64,000 nt of DNA from Adiantum capillus-veneris (lineage: Eukaryota > Streptophyta > Polypodiopsida > Polypodiales > Pteridaceae), in the NCBI GenBank assembly GCA_014529385.2, contig CM043964.1, positions 103,306,587 to 103,370,586 on the forward strand, given 5' to 3'. A program made the translations under genes and the position numbers. A model generated the notes under the pieces. It saw only the letters and a program-made list of their open reading frames with translations. It ran no database searches and was not told where the DNA came from. Positions 52,167 to 63,373 of this stretch are shown here, piece by piece. Numbering within the stretch: the stretch's first letter is position 1; every line of letters starts with the position of its first letter.

Positions 52167-52678
52167 TCAAAATTTGGAGAAACGGGAAAAGAGAAATGGA
52201 GCGTAGCGCAATGACACTTTTCATCCAAAACTTGTTTTTCTCCTCGAGTTCTTCGATTTGAGTTATAGGTTTGCGTCAATCGGAGTTCGGAGCAGAAAGT
52301 TATGCTGTTTTTACTGCAATTGAGCTTGACGCAGCTTTCTTCGTCCTACTTCTTCGTGAAGCGTTCGCAATCGTTTTTCTTATTTTGGCATTAACTTTTT
52401 CGAGAAGATTTAGCTTTTTGCTATTCGTATTGTGGCTGTCAATCTTGCGTCTCACGCCACTCTATTTTGAGGACTCGTTTATTATTAACGTCTCCTTTAC
52501 CCTGCCTTTTTTTTTGGGTGACGTCTCTCACATCTTTGGACGTTCCTTGAGCATCCTTCTTACGTTTATCGTTGACAAAACGCAGTACTCATATCTCTCT
52601 CATTCTCAATTGCGGCCTTCACCATATATGGTGTGCAGATTCTGCGATCTTATCTTATACGTCGTCTCGCAACAAGAT

Positions 52679-53662
52679 ATGGCTATGAATATTCTCCTCA
52701 ACGGCTTTCCTTCTGGCCAGCGTTCTGTTCCTCCTTTCCAAGGTCAAGGATTTCTAGGCTGGAAAGCAAAGATGTTGTTAATTCTTGAAGGCAATGAATT
52801 CTCCGATGTTGTTCTTGGAAATCGTGTTTGTCCACCTCAGCCTGTTGATACGGATAATGATAACGTGCTTATCATTGAAGGACCTATCTTTGAATATTGG
52901 AATGTTGCCTATACGGATTGGCAACGACGTTATAAATCAGCTCGTCGATATATTCTTTCTGCTCTTGCTGATTCCCTTTTGCTTGATATGTATGAACTGC
53001 CTACTTCCCACGACGTATGGAAGTACCTTATTGCAAACTTTCAGAAGAAATCTGTTACAGAAATACTTTATTTGAGAGGATTTCTTAACAAGTTACAATA
53101 TGAAGTTGGTACTGCCATGACGGGACATATTGAATCTTTCAAATCTATTATTAATCAACTTGTTGCTGCCGGTGATCCTGTTCCACAAAAGAAACTGATT
53201 ACACTTCTCCTTGATACAGTGAAGGACTCTTCTTATGATAACATTATTACTATTCTTTCTAATAAAGATGGTCTTGATTTCGACCAAGCCTGCATGTCTT
53301 TAATTGAATACTCTCAACGTCAAGAACGTTGGAATGCTGGTCACGATACAGCTATGATTTCACAAGAGGAGACTGAGTCACAATAGATGGAACGTGCTTT
53401 TTATGCTCGAAGGCGTCCATTTCAACGAGGAAACCGCAGAGGTGGCCGTCGCGGTAATATTTTCTCTCGTCTCAAATTTCCTAATAAGCAATGTTCTTAC
53501 TGCAATAGAAATGGCCATACTGAAGATGATTGTTGGACACGTCAATATGATGAAGAACAAAATATTACCACAAAACAACCACGTTTATCTAGAGACTCTT
53601 CTTCTTCTTCTTGTGAATATTGTGGATGATTTGATCATCCCACTCATATGTGCTATAAGCGT
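52679..53662 (+). pseudogene. gag: Copia gag (capsid-nucleocapsid), broken
   Basis: Start taken at ATG 52679, which opens a typical copia gag N-terminus (MAMNILLNGF... then FLGWKAKMLLILEGNEF). The frame is open upstream to 52271, but that part looks like untranslated leader. Central gag motifs such as ARRYILSALADSLL and DVWKYLIANFQ are present. The nucleocapsid part has a basic Arg/Gly stretch and two CCHC zinc knuckles: C-X2-C-X4-H-X4-C at 53492-53533, and a second at 53612-53653 interrupted by a stop. In-frame stops are TAG at 53384-53386, between capsid and nucleocapsid, and TGA at 53627-53629, inside the second knuckle. The frame is otherwise continuous with pol. Confidence 0.9.
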
Positions 53663-55329
53663 CGATTCGACATAGATCGGAATAGAGCATATTCTAGTGA
53701 ACATCGAAACAACATTATACCAGAAACAAGCTACGTCCTATGTTCAGTTGCTCCAGACAGAATACTTCATGTACGTGATGGATCACTTTTTATTGTCGAT
53801 TTTGGTGCTACAGGAAATATGACATATCAGTCTAAGTGGCTCCATAACTATCATCCATTACCAGTTCAACGTGTTGTTTATCTTGCTGATGATACTACTT
53901 GTCAAGTAAAGGGTATTGGAGACTTATATCTTGGTACCTTATGTTCTTCCACTCGAATTTTACGAGGAGTATTACATGTACCAAATCTTCAAGGTAATCT
54001 TCTTTCAGTTGCTAGACTTGTTGATCTTGGTCTGTTTGTTGGATTTGATCATACCAAATGCCGAATTGAGAAAGATGGATAGACTATAGCCACTGCTCCT
54101 CGAAACGGTAATTTGTTTGAACTCTCTCTTAACAATGTTGTAGCAAATATTGTCACTGCTCCAGGTGATCATGATTGCAAAGTATGGCATCACCATTTTG
54201 TTCATGCTGATTTCTCAAAACTCCTTGATCTTCAACGTCGTGATCTTGTCCATGGTATGGATCTTAAGGCCCATCCCCATATGGGAATTTGTGAATTTTG
54301 TGCTCTTGGGAAACACAATCGTAAACCCTTTCCTCTTTCAAATACAACTCATTCTCATGAAATATTGGATCTTGTTCATACTGATATATGTGGACCTCTA
54401 CCTTCTTCGAGATCACAATATTGCTACTTCATTACTTTCATTGATGATTTCTCAAGGTATACGACTGTATTTCTGCTTAGACAAAAATCTGAAGCCTTAT
54501 CTGTTTTCAAACAATTCCACAAGGCTGCAGAACTTCAAACTGGTCGTCGCCTTAAGAAGCTTCGTAATGACAATGGAGGCGAATATGTTTCTCGAGAGTT
54601 TGTGAGTTACTGTGTTGACAGTGGAATTCATCATGAATGCACTATTCCATATTCGCCTCAACAGAACGGTGTTGCTGAACGAAAGAATTGCACTATTCTC
54701 AATGATGTAAGATGTATGCTGATTCATTCTGGCTTATCTCGTGTTTTCTGGGCTGAAGCTACTTTGACAGCAACATTTATTCAGAATCATCTTCCTACTA
54801 CTACACCCTCTGGTAAGATACCCATCACAGCATGGACAGGTGACATTTCTTCTGTATCTCATTTTCGAACCTTTGGATGTATTGCTTATATTCATGTTCC
54901 CAAAGAAACACGAACAAAGCTTGATGTTCCTGGTCTTAAAGTTATTTTTATTGGATATTCTAACACTTCCAAAGGCTACAAATTCTACGACCCTTCCTCC
55001 AAGAAAGTAATTGTGAATCGTGATGCTACTTTTAACGAACAGCTTATGGGAGGCTCATGGTCCATGGATGATTCTGATGATACTAAATCATTGCTTCAGG
55101 ATTTTCCATTTCTTTCAAAAGATGAAACTCTTCCTATAGAGCAACTTTCCTCTTCACAACCATCCATTCCAAATGTTTCCAATGATGATATTGATATTTT
55201 TGTTGATCTGCCTATTGATTTTGAACATGGCTCATGTCATGTTTATGATGATGATATTGTTGATAATGCTTTTTCTACTTCTGAAGATCCCGTTACTTAT
55301 GATGAAGCTATCTCTTCACCACAAAAGGA
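53663..55329 (+). pseudogene. pol: Copia pol, protease and integrase part, broken
   Basis: Same frame as gag. The protease active site reads VDFGATGNMT, with Asp at 53798-53800; the usual residue after Asp is Ser or Thr, so Phe here (TTT, one C-to-T step from TCT) would disable it. A TAG stop lies at 54080-54082. After it come the GAG-pre-integrase region with the H..H..C-X2-C zinc finger (HHFVHADF ... CEFCALGK) and the integrase core. The core's acidic triad sits in HTDICGP, RNDNGGEY and SPQQNGVAERKN. The integrase-to-RT linker is acid-rich. A single-base frameshift at about 55320-55330 separates this part from reverse transcriptase. Confidence 0.9.
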
Positions 55330-56861
55330 TGGCAAGAGGCTATGGAAGCAGAGTACGATTCTCTTATCTCTAAAGGTACATGGATACTAACTGAATTACC
55401 TCCTGGTCGTACAGCTATTAAATGTAAGTGGGTGTATAAGACAAAAGTAAAAGCAGATGGATCTTTTGACTAGTTCGAGGCGCATTTAGTTGCAAAAGGT
55501 TACTCCCAAGTAGCTGGTGTTTATTATCAAGAGACTTTTTCACCAGTTGTTTGCATTACAAGTGTTCGAGTTTTATTGGCATTTGTTGTTCAATTTGATT
55601 TAGAAGCTCATCAAATGGATGTGGGAACTGCTTTTCTTAATGGTGATTTGGAAGAGGAAATTTATATGGAACAACCAGAAGGGTTTGTTATTCCAGGTAA
55701 AGAAGACCTTGTTGCTCAACTCCATAAGGCACTATATGGTCTCAAACAAGCTTCGCGAGCCTGGTATACAAAATTTGATTTTTTTCTCACCTCTAAAGGA
55801 TTCATCTCTTGCTCGTCAGACCCCAACTTATACATAAAACGCCAAGGTAGCAGTTTTGTGATTCTTGCTCTTTATGTGGATGATACGATCCTTGTTTCCA
55901 ATGATTTGGGATTTCTTCAGCAAGTGAAAAAGTTATTGTCTTCTGTATTTGATATGGTGGATCTTGGAGAGATTCACTCTTGTCTTGGCATTCAAATCCA
56001 ACGGAACCGTACAAAAGGTATTTTATTCCTTCGACATTCAAATTTTATTGCAGATACTTTTCAAAAATTTGGTATGGAATCTGCACATTCAGCCAACACA
56101 CCTTGTCTTGCGAGCTCTACGAAGAACACTTCTGACAATGGCAGTCAACTTGTCACAAATCAACCTTATGCTAACTTGATTGGATGTCTTCAGTTTGTTG
56201 GCATGAACACTCGTCCTGATATTCTGTTTGCTGCTAATTATCTTGGACAACATCTTGCATGTCCTTCTCTTAAGCATTGGTCTGCTGCAAAGCGTGTATT
56301 GAAATACTTGAAAGGCACTACAGATTTTGGTTTAGTCTATCGACACAACTCACATCGGATTCTATGCAATCTCTTTCTCTTTTGGGTTACACAGATGCAG
56401 ATTGGGCAAGCTCACATTTATCTATGCGATCTACTAGTGGAAATTGCTTCTTTATAAATGGTTGTCTTGTTTCTTGGACCAACAAGAAACAACATTGTGT
56501 TGCAGTTTCTGCGACTGAGTCAGAATATGTTGCGGCATCACTTGCAGCTCGTGAGTTGATTTGGCTTCAACAAATGCTGGTTGATATTGGTCACTCTCCT
56601 CTTTCTAGCACACCCTTGCGGTGTGACAACCAAAGTGCTATTAGTCTTGCAAAAGACTATGTTCAACATAATAAGTCAAAGCACATTGTTGTCCATTATC
56701 ATTATGTCAGGTATGAAGTACGCAAAGGAACCATTATGGTTGAACACTGTCCAAGTGACCAGATGATTGCAGGCATTTTGACCAAAGGCCTCAATGAGTC
56801 ACGTTTCATCCTCTTGCGCTCGGAGCTTGGAGTTGCTTCGGCCTCACTCTTTCTAGATTAG
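55330..56861 (+). pseudogene. pol: Copia pol, reverse transcriptase and RNase H part, broken
   Basis: RT begins in the new frame with WQEAMEAEYDSL, runs through a TAG stop at 55471-55473, and continues with QMDVGTAFLNGDLEEEIYMEQPEGF, KALYGLKQ and the catalytic YVDD at 55873-55884. A second frameshift between about 56340 and 56375 moves into the RNase H frame. There GYTDADWA, SATESEYVA and RCDNQSA carry the acidic residues expected of copia RNase H, followed by the usual EVRKGTI..HCPS..Q.A...TKGL end. The core residues are intact, so most damage is truncating rather than missense. Confidence 0.92.
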
Positions 56862-57105
56862 CTTCTTTGCTATTGTAATAGCTTTGTACATACGACATTG
56901 TAATCTTTTAGGTATCATGCACTATGCACACTCCAGTACATTTGCACATTGTGATATCTAAGTCACTTTAATATTTATACATAGATGCACAATTCACTTT
57001 CACATCATCACCGCGCTGGTTCATATTTTCACATTGTATAGGGGCTTGGGTTTTTCCCTTGAACTCCCCAAGGGTTTTTTCATCCAAAGCTAGAGACCTT
57101 TGTTT

Positions 57106-57114
57106 GAGTGGGGG
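57106..57114 (+). promoter_or_regulatory. Copia polypurine tract
   Basis: GAGTGGGGG directly before the 3' LTR, in the position used to prime plus-strand synthesis; a T interrupts the purine run. Confidence 0.8.
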
Positions 57115-57257
57115 TGTTGGAGCTATATATGGCTCACTCTACTGAACTTGGTCTCACCTATATATTTGTATCTTGTCCTCAATATGAATCAGTCTTTGGG
57201 AGCGTATATGGTGTGTCTCTTGTCTCGTCTCTCTCTCTTTCTCTCTACATCTCAACA
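57115..57257 (+). repeat. Copia 3' LTR, 143 bp
   Basis: TGTTGGAGC...CTCAACA. Compared with the 5' LTR it has AATATGAATC for AATATAAATC, GTCTCG for GTCACG, and one CT repeat fewer. Confidence 0.95.
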
Positions 57258-57262
57258 GTTTT
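57258..57262. other. Copia target-site duplication GTTTT, right copy
   Basis: Matches 52005-52009. Confidence 0.9.
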
Positions 57263-58195
57263 AGAGATGTAATTAATGATTTTTGTTTATTGTTCTAGAG
57301 AGAGGTGTATCACAACTTAGCTAAAACGTAATTAGATTAAGAACAGTTAAAACCGAATTAAGCAAAAAGATTAGGGTTTCTACAGGTTACCTTTGAGTAA
57401 ATCTGTGTTTGATGAAAACTAGCTGCAATAGTAGCAAGCAATAACTTAGGTGTGTTGAGGCCGCGACGATGATGGTAACAGATCTGTGTTTGGGAGGTCG
57501 TGACAGTAGTCCTTTTGTTGAAGGTTGTGGCAATGGATTCGCGTAGATCTGTGTGTGCACGTCGCAACGATGGCGTAGAACTGTATGCGTCGGGGGAGAG
57601 GGAGAGAGAGACAGAGAAAGACAAGATCTGTGTAGGTTTCTGTGTAGGTTTCGAGCAAGAAACGAGAGAGAGAAAGAGAGCGACAACGCAGAAAAAATTG
57701 TGGTAGAGAGAGAAAGAGAGAGATAAGGTTAGTTAGGTTAGAAATTCAAAATTCGAATTTTGAATGTAGAGGTTATTCTCACGGGTTTGCAGTTGAGATT
57801 ACTAGAGTTCTAGGCTTTGTGCGAAAATGAGACATAGCTCATCGGCTTCGAAATTGAAAGAGCTTTTCAAAAAAAAAAAAAAAAGAGTATGGAAAAAAAA
57901 AAGTTGGTGCAAGGCTTTGTCAATGTCCATATCTTTGTAGTACAAGTGGAACAACACCCATGAAGCAAAATTTGACTTCAGAATCAAAATCTGCATAGTA
58001 AAAAATACACTAAAAATAGCTAAATTTTACAAAAATAATCCCAAAAATTGTGCGCTATTTTTTTGTCCGATATCAATAAGTGTATGTGAAAACCCATTAT
58101 GACAAAGTTTGTCGTAGCGTAAAAATATATATATATATATATTTTTTAATTGTTTTTTAATTATTTTTTAAATTTATGCCACTTGCGGATATCCC
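57263..58195. other. Low-copy spacer right of the copia, possible minus-strand leader exon
   Basis: On the minus strand 57730-57395 reads as a CT-rich, gene-leader-like stretch ending CAAAG|GTAACC, a good splice donor. The first acceptor before an ATG on that strand with a matching gene is at 46511 (ParB-like gene), so this may be its untranslated first exon. The remainder is A- and T-rich. Confidence 0.35.
58125..58142. repeat. (AT)n microsatellite
   Basis: Nine uninterrupted AT dinucleotides. Confidence 0.95.
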
Positions 58196-59990
58196 TTGAA
58201 TGGCCGAAATTATTATGAAGACACCTCAGCCACCCCTGGGCTCACACCATAGGACGGCAATGTTGGAGGTCAAGGATAAAAGCATGCACTCAGTTCCATT
58301 TGAAAATCCTATGTCCTAGGGTTTTCTTCTTCTATCTTGTGAGATCCTTGTGGCCCTACGGTGGCAATGTGAAAGCTTGTGGACCTAGGGCCATAGGGTG
58401 GCAATGTATAAGCTCAAGAGCCATAAGTTGCCCTATATTCCATTTGGAAATCCTATGGCCCTAGGGTTTAGGGGCGACAATAGATAAGCTCCAATACATA
58501 GCCCTATGTTCCCGTTGGAGATCCTATGGCCCTAGGTCCACGACAATGTATAATCTCAAGAGCCATACATTGCCCTACTTTGTAGTTGGAGATCCTATGG
58601 CCCTAGGGTCATGGGGTGGCAATATGTAAACTCAAGGGCCATAGGGTGCCACATGTCCCATATGGAGATTCTATGGCCCTAGGGCCATGGGGTGGCAATG
58701 TATAAGCTCAATGGCCATACATTGCCTATGTTCCATTCGGAAATCCTATGGCCCTAGGGTAATGGGGTGGCAATGTATAAGCTCAAGGGCCATACATTGC
58801 CTATGCTCCATTTCGAAATCCTATGGCCCTAGGGCCATGAGGCTGCATTGATATCTTGGCCACCCTTGAACCCGCACCCTTGAGCTTAGGGGCCTTAGGT
58901 TCTCTTATTGTATGTTGTGAGATCTTGTGGCCCTAGGGCCATAGGGTGGCAATGTATAAGCTCAAGGGCCATACATTGCCTATGTTCCATTTGGAAATCC
59001 TATGGCCCTAGGGTCATGGGGTGGAAATGTATAAGCTCAAGGGCCATAGGGTGCCACATGTTCCATATAGAGATCCTATGGCCCTAGGGCCATGGGGCTG
59101 CATTGATATCTTGGCCACCTTTGACATCGTGGCCATAGGTTGTATTTTTTTATGTTTTGAAGTCTTGTGGCCATAGGGTGTCAATGCTCACACCCTTGGG
59201 CTTAGGGCCATAGGTTGTCTTTTTGTATGTTTTGAAGTCTTGTGGCTCTAGAGCCATAGGGTGTCAATTCTCACACCCTTGGGCTTAGGGCCATAGGTTG
59301 TCTTTTTGTATGTTTTGAAGTCTTGTGGCTCTAGAGCCATAGGGTGTCAATGCTCACACCCTTGGGCTTAGGGCCATAGGTTGTCTTTTTGTATTTTTTT
59401 AAGTCTTGTGGCCCTAGGGCCATAGGGTGTCAATGTATAAGCTCAAGGGCCATATGTTTCCCTATGTTCCATTTGGAAATCCTATAGCCCTAGGGTCATG
59501 GGGTTGCAATGTATAAGCTCAAGGGCCATACATTGTCGTATGTTTCATATGCCGATCCTATGGCCCTAGGGTCATGGGGTTGCAATGTATAAGCTCAAGG
59601 GCCATACATTGTCGTATGTTTCATTTGGAGATCTTATGGCCCTAGGGTCATGGGGTGCCATAGGATGTATATATACTTGACATGAAACTCCCTATGGCCC
59701 TAAGGCCATAGGATGTATATATACTTGACATGAAACTCCGTGAGGTGATCTTGAGGACAACCCTATGGCCTTCAGGCCTTAGGGAGCTAATATAGAGAAA
59801 ATATTCTTTATACCGGCATAGAGAGCTATGGCCCTGGGGCCATAGCAAAACAATGAGGGTTTTTTGGAAACAATGAGGGTACCTTGTGGTCTAGGGGCCA
59901 TAGGAAGTCAATATATATCATAGAGAATAGAGCACAAAGAGATTCTTAGTGGCATAGAGGGAACCCTATGACCTTCCGGCCACAGGGTGC
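58196..59990. repeat. Palindromic-repeat cluster 5
   Basis: Same family, third local variant: GATCCTATGGCCCTAGGG, CATGGGGTGGCAATGTATAAG, CTCAAGGGCCATACATTGCC. Around 59100-59400 a sub-unit with TTGGGCTTAGGGCCATAGG and TTTTGAAGTCTTGTGGC repeats about every 115 bp. It ends shortly before the transposase-like gene. Confidence 0.88.
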
Positions 59991-60060
59991 TTCTCATGAA
60001 ACACCCACATACATACTTGTTATGCTTTATGCTACGTAAATCAATATACTCTGCAAGCGG

Positions 60061-60095
60061 TTTTTTTAACAATTATTATTGCAATCTTCTTGCAG
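60061..60095 (+). promoter_or_regulatory. Probable 3' splice site of a 5'-leader intron
   Basis: T-rich tract followed by CTTCTTGCAG, ending two bases before the ATG of the transposase-like gene. The donor is unknown; CAG|GTATCC at 51696 is one candidate. Confidence 0.5.
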
Positions 60096-60097
60096 GT

Positions 60098-63000
60098 ATG
60101 GCTAATTTCAATCATGGTGATAGAGTGTGCATGTTTGTAGCGACACAAAAGGTTGCCATTGGGACTCTAATTGAAATAAATCCAAGTGCATATTGTTCAA
60201 GCATGCTTATTGGGGAAGGCAATGTATCGGTGTCAGTTGATTTGTGTTTTGAAAAGAAAGCACTCATCCCTTTTCCAACAATGGATGCATTGACAATGGG
60301 AGATGCTTTTCATAGTATTGTGAAATGGAGTAGTGGGTTGTTGCAACATATAAATGAGATGTAGTACAAAGGGGCTTCTATGCATGAGGCTGACAAAGCA
60401 GAAGGAGCATTGGATGCACAATGTAATGGAATGAGCTACAGAGAGGTTTGGAAGGATAAGAGGGTTCAACTTTGGGATGAAATCAAAACACATGTAGTAG
60501 CCGAAGGGGTTGTCATATATGTGTGTCCATTTGACTCTGTAAACTTTGGTGAGCTAGGTGAAGATAACATTGGTATTGGTATTGAAACATCCTATGCAGA
60601 TGAGGCTACTATTTCTGCAGAAGCTAGTGTATGCAGCATTAATCTAGTTTGTTGGCCTATCAAGAGAGTGACAACTATGGATGGAAAAGAATTGTTATGC
60701 TATGAGGATCTACATGCTATGTATGCGTTACAAGACACATGCATTGAATTAGCTTATTTGGTAGAGCCTATTTCAAAAAAGCGGAAATATTGCTTTGTAA
60801 ATAGGAAGCCAAAAATGTCAGTGAAAGCTTCTAGGAGATCCAATCAAGCATCTCTAGCATCTGTCCAGCTTGTTTCAACCATAGATTGTTGTTCCAAAAG
60901 GTGTTGTCAATATGCCAATCGAGATAAGGTCATAGCTATGCGCAATGAATTTTGGGGACAGAGTTTGCAAAATAGAACAAACTATGTGTATGATACAATG
61001 TTGACTGCATTGCGTGAGAACAAAACAACTACAAAGACATGCTATGTGTTTTCTTTTAATGGCAGTGAGGTTTGCAGTAGAGCTTGGTACGAAATTCATG
61101 GCATTCCAAAAACTTCATTTTATCGTTACCGTGAACATTTTGAGAATGGGGTTAGACGCTCAGTGCATGGTAATGATGGTGTCATGAGAAAAGGAAGAGA
61201 CCATATAGAAATGGGAAGGGCATTGATGCACTCTTTTGGTGATGAAAACTCAGAGAGAATGCCACATAAGAGTAGAACCATGGAAGATGGTACTAGGGAA
61301 ACTTTGCTTGCAATACCAAACACGTACAAGCAAGTAGACATTTTACATGATGTCAATAAAACACTTGATAGTATGAGTCTCAAGCCAATGTCTAGCACGA
61401 CATTCAATAGGATTTGAAATACAGAGTTTGCTAATGTGGCATTGTCAAAAACAAGTGAGTTCTCCAAATGTGTTGTGTGTAGTCGGATAAAGTCTCAACT
61501 AGAGTCAACAAAGGATGACGAGATGATTGCACGTTTGAAGGATGAACGTCGAATTCACATGTTGCAACAACAAAGTTGGAGGAATGTGTACTACACCTGG
61601 CGTAAGTTCTCCCAGTTGCAAAAGGATAAGTATTTATGCATTATACATGATAAAATAGATCAAAAAAAGACAGCAATACCTAGGTTGCGTGTGAACTCAA
61701 AAGATTATGCGAATGCATATCAATTGCAAGTATCATTAACAGGTATGATAACACATGTACATGGTCATGGAATGTATCGTCACTTCTCACTTAATGGTCT
61801 ATGGCCTTCAGATCCCAATGCTACAATTGGTTCCCTTGCATTATGCTTACATAATTTGGAAAGAACAGAAAACCATGGACAAGGAGATTTATGCCATGAC
61901 ATAATGCCACGTAGCAATGTAACGTTATTCAATGCATTGAACTCGAGGAGAGCTCTAGACCTCCAAAACAAAATGAAGCAAGAGCATGAGAGGAATGCAT
62001 CCACAATGACACCACCGTTGGCCATCCAAGGATGTAATGAAGAGATTGTACAAATACAATCAACTTCCTCTCAATGTGTTGTGGATACCATATCCACTCC
62101 TGTATTTCAAAAATTTCCTAAGAATCTTTTGCTACAGCTAGATAATTGTGCAGGAGAGAATAAAAATCAATATTTGTTTGCATACTTATCCTTGTTAGTA
62201 GCAAAAGGAGTTTTCAAAACCGTGCATTTGGGATTCTTAATGGTGGGTCATACACATGAGGACATAGATGCAATGTTTAGTAGGTTCTCAGAAAGATTGC
62301 GAACAGGAATGACATTCACTTTTCCACATTTGAAGGAACATTTTCAAAAATGTGAAAGCTCAACTCCAGCACCATTTTTTATGACACAAGTTCCCGACTT
62401 TAAATCCTTTGTGCAAGGGTACATGTGTGACAGACAAGATGCTCTAGTTGGACACTCTAAGCCACTTCAATTTCATTTCTATATGCAAGGTGAAGTCCCA
62501 GTAATGCAGTACATAATTCATCCCAAATCACCTGATTGGATGCCAAAGGAGTCGGAAATTGAGTTGTGTAAAAAAGATGACCAGGGAAAACCAAACTTAC
62601 CAATAGGTTGTCCATATGTGGTACCTATAGCAGACTATGTGAGAGATAGTCCGCTTGTTATTCAAGGGATTAAGTCATATCTTGAGTTTTGGAAAAGATG
62701 TTCTCTATTAAAGGGAAAGGACCATGACTCCACAAAATACATGGAGCATGTTATCACTTATTGGCAAAACATAATCAATGAGCTTGAACAACCAACCAAT
62801 AAACACATTGGTGAATATACAACATGTTGGCCAAAGACTATAGGGAGTCATAGAATGCAAGAGATAGAGGAACACAGAGATGAGTTTCAAGGATATGAAG
62901 AATTGAATGATCACTATGTTGGTCCTCAAAGTGCAAGGCCACAACAGGCCTTTAGGCCTCAAATTGATGTAAGAAAAGGGGATCTTGTTCTTGTGAGACC

Positions 63001-63295
63001 CGCAGATCCTGAATATACGATATGGCTAGGAGTGGCAGAGTCAAACGTTGATGTAGAAAAATCATCTCCTAACTACAAGAAAGTTCTAATTCAGTATTGG
63101 GCACCAAAACATCGAAAATGAAATCCCACAATCCAAGAACAGTATGAGGATTGTTGGAAAAAGAGTTGGTGCTGCAATCTTGCTGACCCAAAGTGCTGGG
63201 AGTGTGTTCATACAATTGTATGGTCATGGACTCCAAGGGGTGGAAGAATTGTGGAAACAATGAAGATCCCATCAAATGTCATGGAGAAGGCATAG
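60098..63295 (+). pseudogene. Transposase-like gene (DUF7869-type, RNase H-like), single frame with three stops
   Basis: Start chosen at ATG 60098, two bases after a strong acceptor (polypyrimidine tract, TTCTTGCAG). The frame then runs 1065 codons to TAG 63293-63295 without a frameshift, broken only by TAG 60362-60364, TGA 61415-61417 and TGA 63119-63121. Features in order: a small N-terminal domain; a Cys cluster (CCSKRCC, residues ~265); a DNA-binding-like stretch (SFNGSEVCSRAWYEIHGI..TSFYRYREHF); a CVVC pair (~residue 458); then an RNase H-like core with LQLDNCAGENKN (Asp ~682) and LMVGHTHEDIDAMF (~715-726). The C-terminus is Trp/Cys-rich. I know these last two motifs from multicopy eukaryotic proteins annotated DUF7869, widely suspected to be transposases; that link is from memory. 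Its position 0.5 kb from the right TIR fits the element's transposase. Confidence 0.72.
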
Positions 63296-63373
63296 GCTAG
63301 CTTAATAGGAGAAATTGAATAGGATTTCATATCTTGCTCATTGTTTTATTTCCCCAGCTTATGTATGATTTTA
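63296..63373. other. 3' flank of the transposase-like gene
   Basis: Short AT-rich stretch leading into the 88-bp array. No defined poly(A) signal was singled out. Confidence 0.35.

Larger units (their letters stand above)
52010..57257 (+). mobile_element. Ty1/copia LTR retrotransposon, 5248 bp, defective
   Basis: LTRs, primer-binding site, polypurine tract and 5-bp target duplication are all present. The domain order gag, protease, integrase, reverse transcriptase, RNase H is the copia order. The LTRs are very short (145 and 143 bp). They differ by about two substitutions and one CT dinucleotide, implying recent insertion. The coding region nevertheless has four in-frame stops and two frameshifts, so this copy cannot make its own proteins and was probably mobilised in trans. 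Lineage within copia not assigned. Confidence 0.95.

Noticed and set aside
60098-63295. Stops in the transposase-like gene as a recoded genetic code or programmed read-through
   Set aside because: Neighbouring pseudogenes have the same kind of stops plus frameshifts, so decay by deamination explains them more simply.
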